A program made the translations under genes and the position numbers. DNA of 15,775 nt, taken from NCBI GenBank assembly GCA_005881085.1, contig VBGU01000164.1, positions 1 to 15,775 of the forward strand, given 5' to 3'. Positions 1 to 7,382 of this stretch are shown piece by piece. The stretch comes from Chloroflexota bacterium (lineage in GTDB: Bacteria > Chloroflexota > Limnocylindria > P2-11E). The notes under the pieces were generated by a model that made no database searches, was not told the DNA's origin, and saw nothing but the letters and a program-made list of their open reading frames with translations. The first letter of the stretch is position 1; the number at the start of each line of letters is the position of its first letter.

Positions 1-729
1 GAGCGTCTCGTCCGGTGTCGAGAATCGAAGCGAGATAGACCGTCGGATCGACGCCGCGTCGCGGCCCACCTGGCTGGCGGCGGCGTCGAGCGCCTTGTTC
101 AGCGCGACAGACTCCTCGAATGGGCCGGCGTTCGAGTGCCACACGTCCGCATGCCGAGCGGTAAGGCGCAGCATCCGCTCCCCCTTCGAGCCGATCCAGA
201 TTGGAGGATGAGGACGCTGCACCGGCTTTGGCTCGGCGATGGCGTCCTTCAGCTCGTAGAAACGGCCCCTGAAGGTCGACCTCGGCTCGGACCACAGAAG
301 CTTCATCGCTGTGAGCGACTCGTCGAGCATCGTGACGCGGTCCCCCGCGCTCGGGAAGGGAAGCCCGAACTGCGTGAACTCGGGGTCGTTCCACCCCGTC
401 CCGATCCCGAACTCGAGGCGCCCGTTCGACAGGTGATCGACGGTGACCGCGATCTTCGCCAAGAGTCCCGGATGCCGGTACAGGTTGCCCGTCACGTTCA
501 GGCCGATCCGCGCGCGCTTCGTGATCGCGGCCATGGCCCCGAGGAAAGTCCAACCATCGAAGATCGGCGCCGCCGGACTCGGGCCGAGCGCGACAAGGTG
601 ATCGAATCCCCAGATGTGGTCGAACCCCGCTTGGTCGCCGATACGCCACACGTCGATGTGGACGTCGATCGGATGTGCTTGCTGCGAGAACTTCAGGCCG
701 TACCGAAGCGGGTTCCTTGGCGAGGGCAT
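1..729 (-). CDS. LLM-class flavin-dependent oxidoreductase (N-terminal part; runs off window)
   Basis: The first 243 codons of a luciferase-like monooxygenase-family TIM-barrel enzyme, cut by the left edge. Such enzymes oxidise or reduce small organic substrates using F420 or FMN in the cytoplasm. The N-terminus (PLRYGLKFSQQAHPID), the 'GFDHIWGFDHL' segment, the 'GLNVTGNLYRHPGLLAKIAVTVDHLS' region (about residues 84-110) followed by 'NGRLEFGIGTGW', and 'PPIWIGSKGERMLRLTARHAD' are typical of the family; the 'GRLEFGIGTGWN' turn resembles the F420-dependent subgroup, but the cofactor cannot be settled from sequence alone. The ATG at 729 is preferred: an in-frame TAA lies eight codons upstream, with only a TTG between. 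A TAAGGA lies about 19 nt upstream, too far for a convincing ribosome site. It follows the interrupted secreted-protein gene after a 177-bp gap, so it may have its own promoter. Confidence 0.88.
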   Translation of the reverse strand, partial: MPSPRNPLRYGLKFSQQAHPIDVHIDVWRIGDQAGFDHIWGFDHLVALGPSPAAPIFDGWTFLGAMAAITKRARIGLNVTGNLYRHPGLLAKIAVTVDHLSNGRLEFGIGTGWNDPEFTQFGLPFPSAGDRVTMLDESLTAMKLLWSEPRSTFRGRFYELKDAIAEPKPVQRPHPPIWIGSKGERMLRLTARHADVWHSNAGPFEESVALNKALDAAASQVGRDAASIRRSISLRFSTPDETL

Positions 730-778
730 CTGTCCCGAATCTAACAATCCTTACCGATCGATGTGGGAATCGCCGACG

Positions 779-819
779 CACGCCGCTACGTCGTGAGCGA
801 TTAGTGCCGTAGCGGCGTG
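779..819. repeat. Perfect 12-bp inverted repeat in the 177-bp gap 730-906
   Basis: CACGCCGCTACG at 779-790 is repeated exactly inverted as CGTAGCGGCGTG at 808-819, with a 17-nt loop. It lies between the oxidoreductase start (729) and the stop of the interrupted secreted-protein gene (907). There is no T-run on either side, so it is not a classical intrinsic terminator. It could be an mRNA-stabilising 3' hairpin for the upstream minus-strand transcript or an operator for the oxidoreductase. The rest of 730-906 holds no gene I can support. Confidence 0.6.
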
Positions 820-906
820 ACCGCTGAGGGCGCGCTCGCCTTCCTCATGCACCTCGATCCGCCGAAGCCGTCGGACGCAAACCGCCGCTCCGACCGCTAG
901 CGCGAG

Positions 907-1533
907 CTAGGGAAGGCCGCACCCCTTCGCGCGAGCTCCGACCGGCGACGATTTGACTGAAAAGCTCCCGACGAGCGCCTGCAGATCTGCGAGCGATCCC
1001 ATCGGGGCCGACGCCAGATGCGTGTCGGTCCAGAAGAAAGGATAGAAGTAGCCGCCTCCAGGGAAGTCATTCGGAAAGACCAGTAGGACGATCGTGTCCT
1101 GTTGGACGTCGAGGGCCGAGACCGCTCCGGGCACGCGTTCCCGATAACCCAGTGCCGGATAGGTGTGATCCCCATCCTCGAAGCTCGTCTCGATGAAGTC
1201 CGTCCATGGCTGCTTTGCCGTTGCCGCGCGGAATTTCTGGAAGTACGCCCGCGCCTGTTCCGACGGCGTGCGTTCCGCGGATGGCAGCACTTCGCGCGCG
1301 AAGACGGACGCGAGGATCTCGTGACTGCCGGACCAGCCCGTCAGGGTGATCCGCGAGATGGGCTCGCCGTCGCTCTCCTCTTTCACCGTCCAACCGGCCG
1401 GCGGGATGAAGCGGGCACCGATGTATTCGCAGCTGGTTCACGGCGCGTTTGTCGGCGGCGCCGCCAGGCCGACTGGGATGCATCCCAGCGTGCTCGCGAG
1501 CAGGACGTAGGCGGATCGGCGCAGAAGCCTCAT
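907..1533 (-). pseudogene. Secreted protein gene interrupted by an in-frame TGA
   Basis: An ATG at 1533 opens a typical signal peptide: basic n-region MRLLRR, hydrophobic core AYVLLASTLGC, then VGLAAPP. After 31 codons a TGA (1440-1438) stops it. The same frame continues without a shift as TSCEYIGARFIPPAGWTVKEE and stays open to TAG at 907, giving 176 more residues. That second part (aromatic and acidic residues, 'PPAGWTVKEESDG', 'FPGGGYFYPFFWTDTH') looks like the mature, exported domain of the same protein, since the only possible restart before the domain's middle is GTG at 1386, inside it. I do not recognise the family. Likely a nonsense mutation (CGA to TGA is the simplest) or a base-call error. 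TGA is an ordinary stop elsewhere in this window. No clear ribosome site precedes ATG 1533. It lies 65 bp downstream of the propeller gene. Confidence 0.6.
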
Positions 1534-1598
1534 GGCGGGATTGTCATGACGCTCGAGGACGGTCGCGTCTCTTTCCAGTAGCGGAGCGGCGCCCGCCG

Positions 1599-2573
1599 CT
1601 AGTCGATCCGGTGCAGCTTCTGGATCGTGTGGCAGTCGGGCGGCACGAGCCCGGCCTTCCCGGCGATGGTCCACATGACTTCCGCGACATAGAGATCGCC
1701 GTCTGCGTCGACCGCGAGGCCGTGCGGGGCGCAGAAGCTTCCCGGCGCGCAGGGATCCGGCCCGCCGATCCGCGCGACCACCGTACCGTTCGCATCGAGA
1801 ATCGTCACGCGACCCGGTAAGTCGCGCTCGATCGGCCCATGTCTGAAGGACCGTTGACCCGCGCGCCACCCAAGCTCCGAGACGTACAACAGGCCGCGCG
1901 CGAGGACGATCTGTGTCGGACGCTGGACCTCCGTGATCTCTCGGAGGAAGCGGCCATCTGCCGTGAAGACCTGGATGCGGTCGCTCTCGCGATCGCACAC
2001 GAGGACGTTCCCGGTCGCATCGACCGCGATGCTGTGCGGCAGCATGAACTGACCGGGCCCGGTCCCTTGCTCGCCCCACGACCCGAGCAGTTTTCCAGTC
2101 GCGGAGAACCGGTGCACTCGCGCGTTCCCGTAGCCGTCCGAGACGAAGAGGTCGCCGTTCGGCGCGACCGCGAGGTTCGTTGGGCGGTTGAAGGGGGACG
2201 CGCCGCGCGCGACCGTCGTGAGGTCGGACCCGTTGTACCCGCTCTCCGAGGGCTTTCCCGCATTGTCGCCAAGCGTCAGCAGCAGCGTTCCGTCGGGTGA
2301 GAACTTGCGCACGGAATGTCCGGCGTCGTCGGTGCAGTAGACAGAGTCATCCGGTCCGATCGTGATGCCGTGCGTTCGCATCGTGAACACACCCTCGCCC
2401 CATGTTCCGACGAAGCGTCCATCCCGCTCGTAGATCATCACCGGATGCTCCGAGCGGCAGAAGAGAAAGACGCGATCCTTCGAATCGACGGCGACCGCGG
2501 CCACGTCGGGGTGGGCATAGCCGGCGGGAAGGTGTTCCCAGCCCACGACCGGCTCGTATCGCAATGTCGTCAC
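1599..2573 (-). CDS. NHL-repeat beta-propeller, peptidyl-alpha-hydroxyglycine alpha-amidating lyase-like
   Basis: A 324-residue protein made of NHL-type blades: 'HPDVAAVAVDSKDRVFLF', 'THGITIGPDDSVYCTD', 'PTNLAVAPNGDLFVSDGYGNARVHRF', 'LPHSIAVDATGNVLVCDR', 'PTQIVLARGLLYVSE' and 'APHGLAVDADGDLYVAE'. It resembles the bacterial proteins related to the PAL domain of peptide-amidating monooxygenase. PAL binds zinc through three histidines on separate blades, and three histidines occupy equivalent blade-start positions here (His68, His180, His284). This supports an enzyme rather than a scaffold, though the bacterial substrate is unknown. The GTG start at 2573 is chosen because it overlaps the upstream stop as GTGA and has GGAG 9 nt upstream; the frame stays open further upstream, but that sequence is the shadow of the neighbouring gene. 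No signal peptide is visible, so it is probably cytoplasmic. Last gene of the nusA operon. Confidence 0.85.
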   Translation of the reverse strand: MTTLRYEPVVGWEHLPAGYAHPDVAAVAVDSKDRVFLFCRSEHPVMIYERDGRFVGTWGEGVFTMRTHGITIGPDDSVYCTDDAGHSVRKFSPDGTLLLTLGDNAGKPSESGYNGSDLTTVARGASPFNRPTNLAVAPNGDLFVSDGYGNARVHRFSATGKLLGSWGEQGTGPGQFMLPHSIAVDATGNVLVCDRESDRIQVFTADGRFLREITEVQRPTQIVLARGLLYVSELGWRAGQRSFRHGPIERDLPGRVTILDANGTVVARIGGPDPCAPGSFCAPHGLAVDADGDLYVAEVMWTIAGKAGLVPPDCHTIQKLHRID

Positions 2574-3127
2574 GTCGCTGAACTCCGTCCGAGTGTCGCG
2601 CGAGCGCTCGGGTCCGCTACGCAGCGCTGTACGAGTGTTACGAACTCTGTTTGGTCCTGAATGAAGTCGATCGGGTAAGCAACATCGAATCCGCCGAAGA
2701 GGCGTCGACCGCGACGATTGAAGGCCGTCGTTGCCGACGCGAGCCATCCGCTGGCTCTCACGGGCGATGTCGTGCGAACTCCGAGATTGCGGACTCGCCA
2801 AGTGAAGTAACCGACTCGCTCGATCGTGGTCCAAGGAACAAAGACCGAACCGAACGGGTCGCGTTGCAGGATTCCTTCCGTGAACAAAGCGACGTATCTG
2901 TTTCGACGGAACGTCCCGAGGACGCTAGTCAGCAACGCGATGTCTATCAGGAGGAGGACGGTGCCAGTGAGGAAGCCGCTAGGCTCCGTGCTCGTAAGGG
3001 CGAATCCCGCAAGCGCGCCAATCACGAGGATGCTGAAAACGCCCAACGCAGTGCTCGACCTAGACCAGCGAAAGACCAAAGCCGGCCGCTCCAGACCTTC
3101 GAACTCGACCATCTCGGTTTCAGCCAT
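2570..3127 (-). CDS. Small two-helix membrane protein, PH-like cytoplasmic domain
   Basis: A 185-residue protein of unknown function. Two hydrophobic segments lie at about residues 27-45 and 51-72 (LGVFSILVIGALAGFAL and TGTVLLLIDIALLTSVLG). They are followed by 'NRYVALFTEGILQRDPFGSVFVPWTTIERVGYF', a pattern of strands with a PWxxI turn seen in bacterial PH-like membrane proteins. The fold is inferred, not shown. The ATG at 3127 overlaps the ribF stop by 8 bp (ATGGCTGA). GAGGAG lies 16 nt upstream, which is rather far, so an ATG nine codons earlier (3154) or one five codons later (3112) is possible. It ends with GTGA overlapping the propeller gene, which implies translational coupling on both sides. 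Confidence 0.7.
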   Translation of the reverse strand: MAETEMVEFEGLERPALVFRWSRSSTALGVFSILVIGALAGFALTSTEPSGFLTGTVLLLIDIALLTSVLGTFRRNRYVALFTEGILQRDPFGSVFVPWTTIERVGYFTWRVRNLGVRTTSPVRASGWLASATTAFNRRGRRLFGGFDVAYPIDFIQDQTEFVTLVQRCVADPSARATLGRSSAT

Positions 3128-4037
3128 CCAGCGCTCGTCTCGTCTCCTCGACATCGCGCGCGATCTGTGCGGACAGCTCGGCCGGACTTGCGAACGCGAT
3201 CTCGTCGCGCAAGCGCTTCACGAACGCGACGTCGACCTCTTCGCCGTAGAGCTCTCCGGAGTAGTCGAGAAGATACGCCTCGAGGATGCGCTCGCCCCCG
3301 CGGAACGTGGGACGGACCCCGAGTGTCGCGGCGGCTTTGAAACGGCCCTCCCCCATTTCGGCCCACACCGCGTAGATCCCGTCACGCGGGAGGAGTCGCT
3401 CCGTCGGCAGCGCGAGATTGATCGTCGGAAAGCCGAGCGCGCGACCGCGTATCGCGCCGTGGACGACGCGGCCACGAACGCTGTACGGGCGGCCGAGCAG
3501 TCGTGCCGCCGCCTCGACGTCACCGGCGAGCAGAAGGTTGCGAATGCGCGTCGAGCTGACGACCGCACCGTCTTTCTCGATGGGCGTCACCACGTCGACC
3601 GCAAAGCCGTCGCGGTTTCCGCGCGCTCGCAGTTTCTCGACGTCGCCTTCCGCCCGCCGGCCGAAGTGGAAGTCGGGACCGACGACGATGCGGCGGAGGT
3701 CGCAGGCTGTCCGCAATCGATCAACGAATTCATCGGCGGAGAGCTTCGCGAACGCTTCATCGAACCGAAAGACAACCACCGCGTCCGCCCCGGCTTCTCG
3801 AAGGAGCTTCGCCCGGTCGGTCACATCGGACAGCGCCGATGGCGGTGCGCCGGGCGCGAGCACCCGGATCGGGAGCGGATCGAAGGTCGCCGCGAGCGCC
3901 GTCGCCTGTTCAAGCCGCGCGCTGCGCGCCAGGTGCGCGATGAGCGCGCGGTGCCCGAGATGCACGCCGTCAAAAACCCCGACCGCGAGGTGGATCGGCC
4001 CTCGCGGCCATCCATTGAAGTCCCACCGCGCTTCCAC
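3120..4037 (-). CDS. ribF: Bifunctional riboflavin kinase / FAD synthetase
   Basis: A 305-residue cytoplasmic enzyme that phosphorylates riboflavin to FMN and adenylylates FMN to FAD. The N-terminal FMN adenylyltransferase domain shows 'AVGVFDGVHLGHRALI' (about 18-33, with the HxGH-type nucleotide motif), 'VVGPDFHFGRRAEGDVE' (118-133) and 'SSTRIRNLL' (161-169). The C-terminal kinase domain shows 'VRGRVVHGAIRGRALGFPTINLALP' split across 187-211 and 'EAYLLDYSGELYGEEV' (253-268). Two deviations are visible: the usual TFDPHP is TFDPLP (52-57), with Leu for His, and the kinase PTAN motif reads PTIN (204-207). Length is normal. The start is GTG 4037, 11 nt after the upstream stop, with no clear Shine-Dalgarno; it is the only start before the conserved domain. 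It lies in the truB-ribF part of a conserved translation operon, separated from truB by a membrane-protein gene. Confidence 0.95.
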   Translation of the reverse strand: MEARWDFNGWPRGPIHLAVGVFDGVHLGHRALIAHLARSARLEQATALAATFDPLPIRVLAPGAPPSALSDVTDRAKLLREAGADAVVVFRFDEAFAKLSADEFVDRLRTACDLRRIVVGPDFHFGRRAEGDVEKLRARGNRDGFAVDVVTPIEKDGAVVSSTRIRNLLLAGDVEAAARLLGRPYSVRGRVVHGAIRGRALGFPTINLALPTERLLPRDGIYAVWAEMGEGRFKAAATLGVRPTFRGGERILEAYLLDYSGELYGEEVDVAFVKRLRDEIAFASPAELSAQIARDVEETRRALDG

Positions 4038-4048
4038 GCCGTCGAGTA

Positions 4049-5581
4049 TCAGTCGGCCGCACCCACTCCAGCAGGCGAAGGTTCAGCAACCGCGTCGAGT
4101 GCAACCGGCATTGGGGCTGGAGCCGGCGGGGGCAACAGCGAAGGCGCGGGTGCCGGTTGCCGAGACGAGTGGGGTGCCATGACCTGTGCCGGGGCGATCC
4201 CCGAAGGCAGGGGCCCCGCGAGTCGAGGCGACCGGCGACCGCGCCTCACGCGCGAAGGAGCCTGCCGCGCAGCCAGGAACGGAACGGGTGTGAACACGGC
4301 GGCGATGAACCCGAGGTAGTTCCCCTGGAAGTACCGCCCGAAGAAGAGGAACGCGAGCAGCGTGAGCGCGTAGCCGGCGAGGAGTGTGGCGATCGTGGGC
4401 CGCTGCCAGAGCCGGATGAACCACCACGCCGCGATCGGCGCCGCGACCGCGATCTCTATCAGAGCGAACGGGAAGTCCGCCTGCCGGTACGGGATCAGCC
4501 CGAGCGCGAGGAGGATGGCCGAGAAGCCCATCCCCGATATCGGGTACGTCCACGCGGCGCCGCCCGCGTTGTAGCTGACGACGTCGTCGTAGAACGCGCC
4601 GAAGTTATTCGCGAGGAACGGCACGAAGGTCGCGAGGAGGAAGAGCGCGGCGGGCCACGTCGGCGCGAGCGCGGCGAAGGCTTCGCGCATGTTGCGCGGC
4701 CGCTTCGTCGCGATCAGATAGACCGCGACGAACGGCAGGAAGATGAGCGCATGGAGCTTGGCCGCCCCGGCGGCCGCGAACGCGATCGACGACGTCGTGC
4801 GGCGCTCGCGCATGAGCAGCGCGATGCCGGCGAAGAGGAAGAGCAGAACGAAGAAGTCGTTCCGCCCTTCGACGACGAAGGGAAAGAGCTGCGGGTTGAG
4901 CGCTATCGCGGCGGTCATCGCAAGCCGCCGCGCGGTGCCCTGAACGATGAACGGAACGAGGGCGAGCGTGCCGATGTACGCGGGGAGGTAGAGATACCGC
5001 TGGTCCCAAACAAAGCCGAAGTGGTCGAAGAACCACACGAACGGACCGGTCACAAGGAACATGAATGGGAAGTAGGTGAGGTGGTAGAGGGCCGGGTTGT
5101 TGATCATCGGCCAGAAGAACATCGGCGTGTCCAGGTAATCGGCGACGTACGGGTTCATGCCGGCGAGGAATTTCCGCGACGCCTCCTCGACCATGAGGGC
5201 GCCGTCGTGGATGTAGGTGTAGGGCTTGCCGGTCTCGCGAAGGATGATCGAGGCGACGGTTGGGATGATCACGAAGGTCGTGATGATCGCTGCGAGGTGC
5301 ACGACCCTGGCACGCGTGGTGAACGAACCACGGGCGCGGTGATCCCGGAGGGGATACGCGAACGCGAGAGCGCCACACGCGATCAGGAACGCGGCGTCCG
5401 CGCCAGGCGGGAACAACTGCCACAGCGGAACGTCGTGGGTCGCCGCCACCGTCGTGTGATTGGCGAAGAGCAGGAACCAGTTGCCGACGCCGAAGAGGGC
5501 GACCACTTTCGCGTCGAGGGAAAGGTCGCGCCAGGCCGACAACGCCCATTTGGTGAATCGCTCGAGTGCCTTGGCGAGCAT
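4049..5581 (-). CDS. Polytopic membrane protein, GT-C / GT87-like glycosyltransferase candidate
   Basis: A 510-residue integral membrane protein with about ten hydrophobic segments between residues 25 and 437. The first large loop carries 'YTYIHDGALMVEEASRKFLAGMNPY' (positions 121-145, Asp126 and a GxNPY turn). That layout matches polytopic lipid-sugar-dependent glycosyltransferases of the GT-C superfamily, for example GT87-like mannosyltransferases. 'VVEGRNDFFVLLFLF' (237-250) is also typical of that group. The assignment to a glycosyltransferase is inference; sugar and acceptor are unknown. The last 70 residues or so form a basic then Pro/Ala-rich, probably disordered tail. The ATG at 5581 shares one base with the truB stop (TGATG), so the gene is translationally coupled to truB. 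It sits between truB and ribF, which are usually adjacent, so it looks like an insertion into a conserved operon. Confidence 0.75.
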   Translation of the reverse strand: MLAKALERFTKWALSAWRDLSLDAKVVALFGVGNWFLLFANHTTVAATHDVPLWQLFPPGADAAFLIACGALAFAYPLRDHRARGSFTTRARVVHLAAIITTFVIIPTVASIILRETGKPYTYIHDGALMVEEASRKFLAGMNPYVADYLDTPMFFWPMINNPALYHLTYFPFMFLVTGPFVWFFDHFGFVWDQRYLYLPAYIGTLALVPFIVQGTARRLAMTAAIALNPQLFPFVVEGRNDFFVLLFLFAGIALLMRERRTTSSIAFAAAGAAKLHALIFLPFVAVYLIATKRPRNMREAFAALAPTWPAALFLLATFVPFLANNFGAFYDDVVSYNAGGAAWTYPISGMGFSAILLALGLIPYRQADFPFALIEIAVAAPIAAWWFIRLWQRPTIATLLAGYALTLLAFLFFGRYFQGNYLGFIAAVFTPVPFLAARQAPSRVRRGRRSPRLAGPLPSGIAPAQVMAPHSSRQPAPAPSLLPPPAPAPMPVALDAVAEPSPAGVGAAD

Positions 5582-6357
5582 CAGACTGACTCCCCCGCTC
5601 CGACGATCGTAGCAGCGGATCGCTCTAGAAATCGGGGGTCGAGCGTCAACAAATCCTCGTTCGCGGCGCGGAGAAGACCACTCGCCTCACGACCGCGTGC
5701 GCGGAGCTGTTCCGGCGTGAGCGCGTCGCGCGCCTCGAGCGCGCCGACCGCCAATCTGCGCAGAGCGGCGAGGTGTGCCGCGGAGCCGAGCGAGCGGCCG
5801 AGATCACGGGCGATCGCGCGCACGTAGGTTCCCGACGAACACACAACCAGGAGGCGTAGATCGGGCGGGGAGATCTCGATCACGTCGAGCCGAAGGACCT
5901 GCACGCTCCGCGCCGCCAGAGCGACCGTCTCACCGCTACGCGCGCGTGCGTATGCTGTCCGGCCGCCGACCTTCAACGCCGCGTACTCCGGCGGCACTTG
6001 GGAGATGACACCGCGTAATGCCGCGAGCCCGGGCTCGATCGTTTCCGCGGCAAGCGACGGGACGATGCCTTCGCGGGTAACGGCGCCTTCCCGATCGTCG
6101 GTCGCGGTCTCGGCTCCGAAACGGACGAGGGCGTCGTACACCTTGGTCGCCTCGTGGATCCGGTCCGCGAATTTCGTCGCGGTGCCGACGACCACCGGGA
6201 GGAGGCCGGAAGCCTGAGGGTCGAGCGTCCCGCCGTGGCCGACGCGTTTTGTGCCGAGCACACCGCGAACGACCGCGACGACGTCGTGCGAGGTCCACCC
6301 CTCGGGCTTGTCGACGGCTAAAACGCCTGACGGGGGCTGGGGGGCGAAGCCCCCCAA
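5581..6357 (-). CDS. truB: tRNA pseudouridine-55 synthase
   Basis: Makes pseudouridine 55 in the T-loop of most tRNAs. Visible motifs: 'GVLAVDKPEGWTSHDVV' (11-27), 'RVGHGGTLDPQASGLLPV' with the catalytic Asp at about residue 46, 'TKVYDALVRFGAETATDD', and 'LRLLVVCSSGTYVRAIARDLG' in the C-terminal half. About 258 residues, on the short side, with only a reduced C-terminal extension. The start is unusual. No ATG or GTG lies between the end of nrnA and the conserved first motif; the best choice is TTG at 6357, nine bases after the nrnA stop and itself inside a GC-rich palindrome (a CTG at 6369 is the alternative). No Shine-Dalgarno is visible, so reinitiation by ribosomes finishing nrnA is likely. 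An in-frame open stretch continues far upstream but is only a shadow of nrnA. Confidence 0.93.
   Translation of the reverse strand: MGGFAPQPPSGVLAVDKPEGWTSHDVVAVVRGVLGTKRVGHGGTLDPQASGLLPVVVGTATKFADRIHEATKVYDALVRFGAETATDDREGAVTREGIVPSLAAETIEPGLAALRGVISQVPPEYAALKVGGRTAYARARSGETVALAARSVQVLRLDVIEISPPDLRLLVVCSSGTYVRAIARDLGRSLGSAAHLAALRRLAVGALEARDALTPEQLRARGREASGLLRAANEDLLTLDPRFLERSAATIVGAGESV
6332..6355 (+). repeat. Palindromic unit A (G5-CT-G6-CGAAG-C6) at the truB start
   Basis: G6 at 6339-6344 pairs with C6 at 6350-6355, with an inner C-G pair and a GAA loop (TTC on the minus strand); G5 precedes it at 6332-6336. The minus-strand copy holds the truB TTG start and encodes GGFAPQPP. An additional outer inverted repeat, CGCCTGAC at 6324-6331 and GTCAGGCG at 6365-6372, encloses the unit and contains the nrnA stop codon. 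It is 23/24 identical to unit D at 9952-9975. Confidence 0.85.
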
Positions 6358-6365
6358 GTTCTTGG

Positions 6366-7382
6366 TCAGGCGCTGACGGGTGCGCGCGTCTTCGCCGCGT
6401 CGAGCGCCGCGCGGGCGGCGTCGAGCACGCGCTCGCGGACACCCGCGAGGTCGCCTTGGATCAGCGCTCCAGCCGCGCGCACGTGACCGCCGCCGCCAAA
6501 GCGAGCCATGACCGCGGACGCATCGACGGACGGCTCCCACTGCGACGTGCGGCAGGAGACTTTGACGCTGCCCGGCTGCTCGTTGAAGAGGAGCGCGACG
6601 CGCATCCCGCCTGAGCGAGCTACCTGCTCGACGAGGCCGGAGATGTCCTCGTCCCGCGCCTCCGCGCGCTCGATGTCGCCCGCGCGGACCTCCGTCCAAA
6701 CGAGCTGGCCGCCCTGCTCGCGTACCAGGCGGGAAAAGGCGAAGCCCCAGAGCTTCAGGGCCTCGAAGCGCTTGTTCCGAAAGATGTTGTACGTGATCGC
6801 CTGCAGGTCGGCCCCTGCTTCGCGAAGTCGAGCCGCGCGGTCGAGCGCGCGCGCGTCGGTGCTCGGGAATTGGAACGACCCCGTGTCGGTCATGATCCCG
6901 ACGAGCGCGGCGGTCGCCATCTCCGGCGTCCACTTGATCCCAAGCGCGTCGATCACGCGCGAGACGAGCTCCGCGCTCGCCGCAGCCGTCACGTCGACAA
7001 GGTTCGCGGTCCCGAAGTTGTCGTTCGAGGCGTGGTGGTCGATGTTCACGAGCGTCGGACGCGCCGGGAGCGCGAACTTGGCGCGATCGACTGAGCCGAA
7101 ATCCACGGTCACCACGAGGTCGACGTCCTCCGCGGGCGGATCCTGCCTGAAGCGTTCGCTGCCGTGGAGAAAGCGCTGCTGCTCGGGCACCGGGTCGGCG
7201 CAGTGCCACGACACCTGCTTGCCGAGCGACTCGAGACCGAGCCCGAGAGCGAGCGCCGAGCCGATCGTGTCCGGATCCGGGTCGCGGTGCGAGACGAGGG
7301 CGATCCGCCGGGCGCCGCGGATTATTCGGACGACCTCGTCCGGCTTCGGGGCCTGGGGGGCAGCGCCCCCCAACTTGCTCAT
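6366..7382 (-). CDS. nrnA: DHH-family oligoribonuclease / pAp phosphatase (NrnA-like)
   Basis: A 338-residue DHH/DHHA1 phosphoesterase that would degrade 2-5 nt RNA and dephosphorylate pAp. The DHH domain shows motif I 'SHRDPDPDTIGSALAL' (31-46), motif II 'VTVDFGS' (91-97), the signature 'NIDHH' (113-117) and motif IV 'GIMTDTGSFQFPST' (162-175). These supply the metal-binding Asp and His residues. The DHHA1 domain ends in 'MARFGGGGHVRAAGAL' (292-307), the RNA-binding glycine loop. Length and order are normal. The start ATG 7382 overlaps the rbfA stop as ATGA. Residues 4-12 (LGGAAPQAP) come from an embedded palindromic repeat and are not part of the family core. The rbfA-nrnA-truB order is conserved in many Gram-positive-type genomes, and its position here supports the identity. 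Confidence 0.94.
   Translation of the reverse strand: MSKLGGAAPQAPKPDEVVRIIRGARRIALVSHRDPDPDTIGSALALGLGLESLGKQVSWHCADPVPEQQRFLHGSERFRQDPPAEDVDLVVTVDFGSVDRAKFALPARPTLVNIDHHASNDNFGTANLVDVTAAASAELVSRVIDALGIKWTPEMATAALVGIMTDTGSFQFPSTDARALDRAARLREAGADLQAITYNIFRNKRFEALKLWGFAFSRLVREQGGQLVWTEVRAGDIERAEARDEDISGLVEQVARSGGMRVALLFNEQPGSVKVSCRTSQWEPSVDASAVMARFGGGGHVRAAGALIQGDLAGVRERVLDAARAALDAAKTRAPVSA
7348..7371 (+). repeat. Palindromic unit B (G4-CCT-G6-CAGCG-C6) in the nrnA N-terminus
   Basis: G6 at 7355-7360 pairs with C6 at 7366-7371, with an inner C-G pair and a three-base loop; the flank T7354/A7372 extends the stem. On the minus strand it starts 9 nt after the A of the nrnA ATG and is translated as LGGAAPQAP. 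The unit matches unit A at 20 of 24 positions, with changes mainly in the loop, and keeps the same orientation. Confidence 0.85.

Noticed and set aside
757..906. In-frame open stretch after the secreted-protein stop, and short plus-strand frames near 817-900
   Set aside because: Under 50 codons, no ribosome site, no recognisable composition, and it includes the inverted repeat at 779-819.
1438..1440. Selenocysteine (UxxC) or reassigned TGA in the secreted protein
   Set aside because: TGA ends ruvC, rbfA, nrnA, truB, ribF and the two-helix protein here, and no convincing SECIS hairpin follows; nonsense mutation or base error is simpler.
2826..5827. Two long plus-strand open frames (2826-4319 and 4157-5827, about 500 residues each)
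   Set aside because: They lie opposite ribF and the GT-C-like gene, are Arg/Glu/Asp-rich mirror images of GC-biased codons, and match no family; the minus-strand proteins have clear motifs.
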